Assembly (NCBI GenBank): GCA_017999235.1
Contig: JAGOBN010000006.1
Span: 1 to 23,898 of the forward strand
DNA: 23,898 nucleotides
Origin: Anaerolineales bacterium
GTDB taxonomy: Bacteria; Chloroflexota; Anaerolineae; Anaerolineales; UBA6663
Direction of reading: 5' to 3'
Position 1 is the stretch's first letter, and every line of letters begins with the position of its first letter. The position numbers were made by a program, and so were the translations under genes. The notes under the pieces were generated by a model. That model saw nothing but the letters and a program-made list of their open reading frames with translations. It was not told the DNA's origin and searched no databases. Shown piece by piece: positions 20,627-23,898 of this stretch.

Positions 20627-23040
20627 TAGCTTAGAAAGCGCACAAACTCCTCCGGCGGCGTCGGCGCGCCGAAGAAAAAGCCCTGGGTCTCATCACACGC
20701 ATGGGCTTGTAGAAAGCCCAACTGCGCTTGAGTCTCCACGCCCTCGGCCGTGACCCGCAAATTCAGGTCGTGGGCCATGTCGATGATGGCGCGGACGATG
20801 GCGCCGTCATCGGCGGGCGTGGCGATATCGCGCACAAAGGCGCGGTCGATCTTCAAGCGGTCGACGGGCAGCCGCTTCAGGTAATCCAGCGACGAATAGC
20901 CGGTGCCAAAGTCATCGATGGCCAGGTGGACGCCCATGGCGCGCAAGTGGTGCAGTTTGGCCTGGATGTCGTCGGCGCCGGGCAGCAGCAGGCTCTCGGT
21001 CACCTCCAGTTCCAGATCATCCGGGGCGAGACCGGTGGCGCGCAGCGTCTCGGCCACCAACGCCACAATCTCCACGTGCCGGAACTGCCGGACCGAGACA
21101 TTGACCGACAGGCGCAGCCGCGGGAAACCGGCCCGCGCCCAATGCTGGGCCTGCGCCGCGGCCGTGTGCAGCACCCACGCGCCAATCGGCACAATCAGGC
21201 CGGTCTCTTCGGCGACCTCGATAAACTGGGCCGGCGAGATCAGGCCCAGTTCCGGATGCTGCCAGCGCAAGAGCGCTTCCATCCCCGCCACCCGGCCGGT
21301 GGCCGCGTGGACCCGGGGCTGGTAATACACCTGGAATTCGCGCCGCTCCAGCGCCCGCCGCAGACTGCTCTCCAACGCCAGCCGCCGCGAGGCAACCGCG
21401 TACATGTCGGCGGTGTAGAACATATACGCGTTGCGGCCCTGCTCTTTGGCGCGGTACAGCGCGGCATCAGCGTGCTTGAGCAGCTCATCCGCCCCCTGGC
21501 CGTCTTCCGGGAACATACTGATGCCCAAACTGCCGGTGCAGAACATCTCCTGGTCCAGCACCTGATAGGGCGCCGCCAAGGCCGCCAGGATCTTCTGGGC
21601 GACTGTGACCACATCCGTAAGCTGGCTGAGGTCCTCCAGCAGGACGGCAAATTCATCGCCGCTCAGCCGCGCCACCGTGTCGCTCTCGCGCAGACAGGCG
21701 CGCAGCCGGCCGGCCGTCTCGCGCAGCAGCTGGTCGCCGGCGCCGTGGCCCAGCGTATCGTTGATGTTTTTGAACCGATCGAGATCCGCAAACAGCACGG
21801 CCACCGGGCGCTGATTGCGCTGGGCTTTGGATAAGGCCTGGCGCAGCAGATGATGAAAGAGCGCCCGGTTGGGCAGGCCCGTCAACGTATCCTGGTGGGC
21901 CAAGACGCGCACACGCTCCTCGGCCTGGTGCCGGGCCGAGAGATCCGCGAAGACCTGGACCACATGGGTCGGGTCCCCGGCGTCATCGCGCACCACGCTG
22001 GCGTTGAGCCAGGCCGGAAACAACTCGCCGGTCCACCGCCGGACCCAGACTTCCCCCTGCCACTGCCCTTGCGCGGCCAGGGCGGCGGCGAGGGGGACCG
22101 GCGGCGCGCCGGTACGCGGATCGGGCGCCAGGGCCGGCAGCGGCCGGCCGACGACGGCCTCGGCCGGAAAGCCGGTGAGGGTAGTGTAGGCCTGGTTGAC
22201 GGACACAACCTGGGCCGCGGTATCCGTGATGACGATGCCCTCCGCCGCGCTGGCCAGGACGCGCGCGGCCAAACGCAAATCCGCCTCCGCGCGCTTGCGG
22301 GCGCCGATATCGCGCACCAGCAGCTGCGCGGCCGGCGCTGGGCCGGGGAAATAGCTGAAGGTGATTTCCACCAGCCGGGCGGGGCCGTCCGCCGGCAGGA
22401 GGGCCGTCTCCAACTGCCGCGTCACCGTCTGATCCGTGAGCACCTGGGTCAGGGCCGCCGCCAGCGCCGGCCGCGCGTCCGGCGCCACAAACGTCAAGAG
22501 GGAGGCGCCGGCGACCGGCTGCGTCTCGGGCAGCGCCAACAGCCGGCGCAGGGCCGGGTTGGCGAGTTGGATGAGGCCGGCCGCCGTCACCAGCAGAATG
22601 CCCTCCGGCGCCAGGTCCACCAGGCGCTCGAACTTCGCGCGCTCATCCAACAAGCGGCGATAGCGGTTGAGGCGCAGGATAGTCTCCACCCGCCCGCGCA
22701 ATTCGGCGCGGTCAAAAGGCTTGGAGATAAAGTCGTCCGCGCCGGCCTCGATCCCGCGCAAACGGGAGGCCCGGTCATCCAGCGAGGTCACCAGGATCAC
22801 CGGGACCTCGGCCAACTGGGGGTCAGCGCGCAGCCGCCGGCAGACTTCCAGGCCGTCCATGGCCGGCATCATCACGTCCAGCAAGATCAAATCCGGCAGC
22901 AGTTCCGCGGCTTTGGCCAGCGTCTCCGGGCCATCAGCCGCGAACGCCAAGGGATACCCCAGCGGCGCCAGCAGCGCCTGGAGTGTTTTCCGGTTAAGGG
23001 GTGCGTCGTCGGCGATGAGCACACACCTATTCGGCGTCAT
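20626..23040 (-). CDS. REC-PAS-PAS-GGDEF-EAL cyclic-di-GMP enzyme
   Basis: This 804-residue cytoplasmic protein combines a receiver (1-125; Asp55-56 region LLDVMMPAMDG, KPF near 108), two PAS domains (about 135-250 and 258-375), a GGDEF domain (about 380-545) and an EAL domain (about 555-803). The cyclase signature is SGDEF (near 461-465), a frequently active variant, and an inhibitory-site RESD precedes it by five residues. The phosphodiesterase part is complete: EALLRW, NVSVRQF, EVTES, DDFGTGYSSL, KIDRAFV, AEGVET. Both activities are plausible, and the receiver should let a kinase control them. The ATG at 23038-23040 has GGAGG eight bases upstream (a GTG at 23043 is also possible) and overlaps the hybrid kinase gene by 14 bp. 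Cyclic-di-GMP commonly controls motility. Confidence 0.95.
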   Translation of the reverse strand: MTPNRCVLIADDAPLNRKTLQALLAPLGYPLAFAADGPETLAKAAELLPDLILLDVMMPAMDGLEVCRRLRADPQLAEVPVILVTSLDDRASRLRGIEAGADDFISKPFDRAELRGRVETILRLNRYRRLLDERAKFERLVDLAPEGILLVTAAGLIQLANPALRRLLALPETQPVAGASLLTFVAPDARPALAAALTQVLTDQTVTRQLETALLPADGPARLVEITFSYFPGPAPAAQLLVRDIGARKRAEADLRLAARVLASAAEGIVITDTAAQVVSVNQAYTTLTGFPAEAVVGRPLPALAPDPRTGAPPVPLAAALAAQGQWQGEVWVRRWTGELFPAWLNASVVRDDAGDPTHVVQVFADLSARHQAEERVRVLAHQDTLTGLPNRALFHHLLRQALSKAQRNQRPVAVLFADLDRFKNINDTLGHGAGDQLLRETAGRLRACLRESDTVARLSGDEFAVLLEDLSQLTDVVTVAQKILAALAAPYQVLDQEMFCTGSLGISMFPEDGQGADELLKHADAALYRAKEQGRNAYMFYTADMYAVASRRLALESSLRRALERREFQVYYQPRVHAATGRVAGMEALLRWQHPELGLISPAQFIEVAEETGLIVPIGAWVLHTAAAQAQHWARAGFPRLRLSVNVSVRQFRHVEIVALVAETLRATGLAPDDLELEVTESLLLPGADDIQAKLHHLRAMGVHLAIDDFGTGYSSLDYLKRLPVDRLKIDRAFVRDIATPADDGAIVRAIIDMAHDLNLRVTAEGVETQAQLGFLQAHACDETQGFFFGAPTPPEEFVRFLS

Positions 23041-23898
23041 CACCGCAGCCTCCCCGCCGAGCCGGGCGGTTCAATTGAGCGTCGATGGCGGCGCGGAGAG
23101 CCTGGAAGCTCACCGGTTTGCTGAGGTAAGCATCGGCGCCGGCCGCCAGACAGCGCTCCCGGTCGCCGGCCATGGCCAGCGCCGTCACCACGATGATGGG
23201 GACGTGCCGCAGGCCGGCGGTGGCCCGCAGCCGGCGGGCCGCTTCCAGGCCGTCCAGCTCCGGCAGCTGCACATCCAGAATGACGACGTCCGGCCGCAGT
23301 TCCGCCGCGCGCGCCAGCACTTCCAGCCCGGTGCGCGCCACCACCAAGCGGCGATGGCACCCGTCCAGATAGCGGGCGAAGACCTGCAAGTTGGCCTCAT
23401 TATCATCCGCCAGCAGGATCACCAGCGGACGTTCCCCGGTGGCGCCGGTAAACCAACTGGCGGCCGGGGCCAGTTCGGCTGCGGCGGCCGCCGCCGGATC
23501 CGCCGCCGGCCGGCGCCAGGGCAGGCGCACGGTAAACCGGCTACCGGCGCCGGCCGCGCTCTCCAGGGCCACACCGCCGCCATGTGCCTCCGCCATCCGC
23601 CGGACCAGCGCCAAGCCCAGACCGGTGCCGGTGTATTCGCGGGCCAGCCGGCTGTCCAATTGCACAAAGGGCTGGAACAAGCGCGGATGATCTTCCGGCG
23701 CGATCCCGATGCCGGTATCCCAGACCGTAAAGCTCAGGCTCTCGCCGGCCAGATCGGGTGTCACCGCCAGGCCCAGGCTCCCGCCGGCCGGCGTAAATTT
23801 GCAGGCATTGCTCAGCAGATTGACCAGCATCTGCTTGAGCCGGCGTTCATCCGCCAGCACTTCCGCCGCCGCCGGATCGACCGCCACCGTCACCGACA
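23027..23898 (-). CDS. Hybrid histidine kinase, C-terminal part (5' end beyond window)
   Basis: Only the last 290 or so residues are visible: a histidine-kinase ATPase domain with N-box LVNLLSNACKFT, DTGIGI, the ATP lid with GTGLGL, and then, after an Ala-rich linker, a C-terminal receiver. The receiver has ADDNEAN, phosphoacceptor VVILDVQLPELDG and LSKPV. The frame is open through the window edge, so sensor and HisKA parts lie outside. Its stop overlaps the start of the REC-PAS-PAS-GGDEF-EAL gene, so the two are translationally coupled. The likely flow is from this kinase to the receiver of the cyclic-di-GMP enzyme; this is inference from position. Confidence 0.94.
   Translation of the reverse strand, partial: SVTVAVDPAAAEVLADERRLKQMLVNLLSNACKFTPAGGSLGLAVTPDLAGESLSFTVWDTGIGIAPEDHPRLFQPFVQLDSRLAREYTGTGLGLALVRRMAEAHGGGVALESAAGAGSRFTVRLPWRRPAADPAAAAAAELAPAASWFTGATGERPLVILLADDNEANLQVFARYLDGCHRRLVVARTGLEVLARAAELRPDVVILDVQLPELDGLEAARRLRATAGLRHVPIIVVTALAMAGDRERCLAAGADAYLSKPVSFQALRAAIDAQLNRPARRGGCGDDAE

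Overview
This window is a GC-rich bacterial flagellar and signal-transduction locus. All but one of the genes lie on the minus strand, so transcription runs from high to low coordinates. I found no RNA genes, insertion sequences or CRISPR arrays. The mix of flbD, fliL and motAB, GAF/PAS kinases, a Rcp1-like response regulator and a tiny BldC/MerR-like DNA-binding protein would fit Chloroflexota or another deep-branching GC-rich phylum. The phylum is a guess, because no marker gene is present.

Region 1 (1-5056) is the left flagellar operon: fliR-flhB-flhA-flhF, the export gate, the substrate-specificity switch and the SRP-type GTPase. flhF runs off the left edge. Region 2 (5057-12076) is the main flagellar operon, flbD-motA-motB-fliL-fliM-fliN-fliO-fliP-fliQ, followed by an HDOD gene and a degenerate receiver gene. 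Those two separate fliQ from fliR. Region 3 (12077-19707) is a tightly coupled signalling operon: BldC-like regulator, GAF kinase, two single-domain receivers, a REC-PAS kinase, a PhoB/OmpR-type regulator and a GAF-PAS kinase. Region 4 (19871-23898) holds a plus-strand M23 peptidase that converges, across a long inverted repeat, on a REC-PAS-PAS-GGDEF-EAL protein and a hybrid kinase that runs off the right edge.

The main discovery candidate is a shared promoter architecture. Upstream of fliR, flbD, the BldC-like gene and the M23 gene there are direct repeats of TTTA (or a one-base variant) with an exact 11-bp period. In all four the last TTTA directly abuts the -35 hexamer, which is followed 16-17 bp later by a -10 hexamer. 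The flagellar promoters have four phased units each; the divergent BldC/M23 pair has two each. This resembles the CtrA box (TTAA-N7-TTAA) and the 11-bp direct repeats bound by PhoB/OmpR-family regulators. The window encodes one such regulator (14199-14915) inside the signalling operon that carries the same box. My inference is a local regulon in which the kinase/regulator operon controls itself, both flagellar operons and a flagellum-associated peptidoglycan hydrolase.

Other points of interest are a pseudo-receiver with Asn at the phosphorylation site, a kinase with an eroded ATP-binding site, a lipobox in the FliP signal peptide, a FliL interrupted by two related Ala/Thr/Glu-rich inserts, and a predicted leaderless peptidase transcript.
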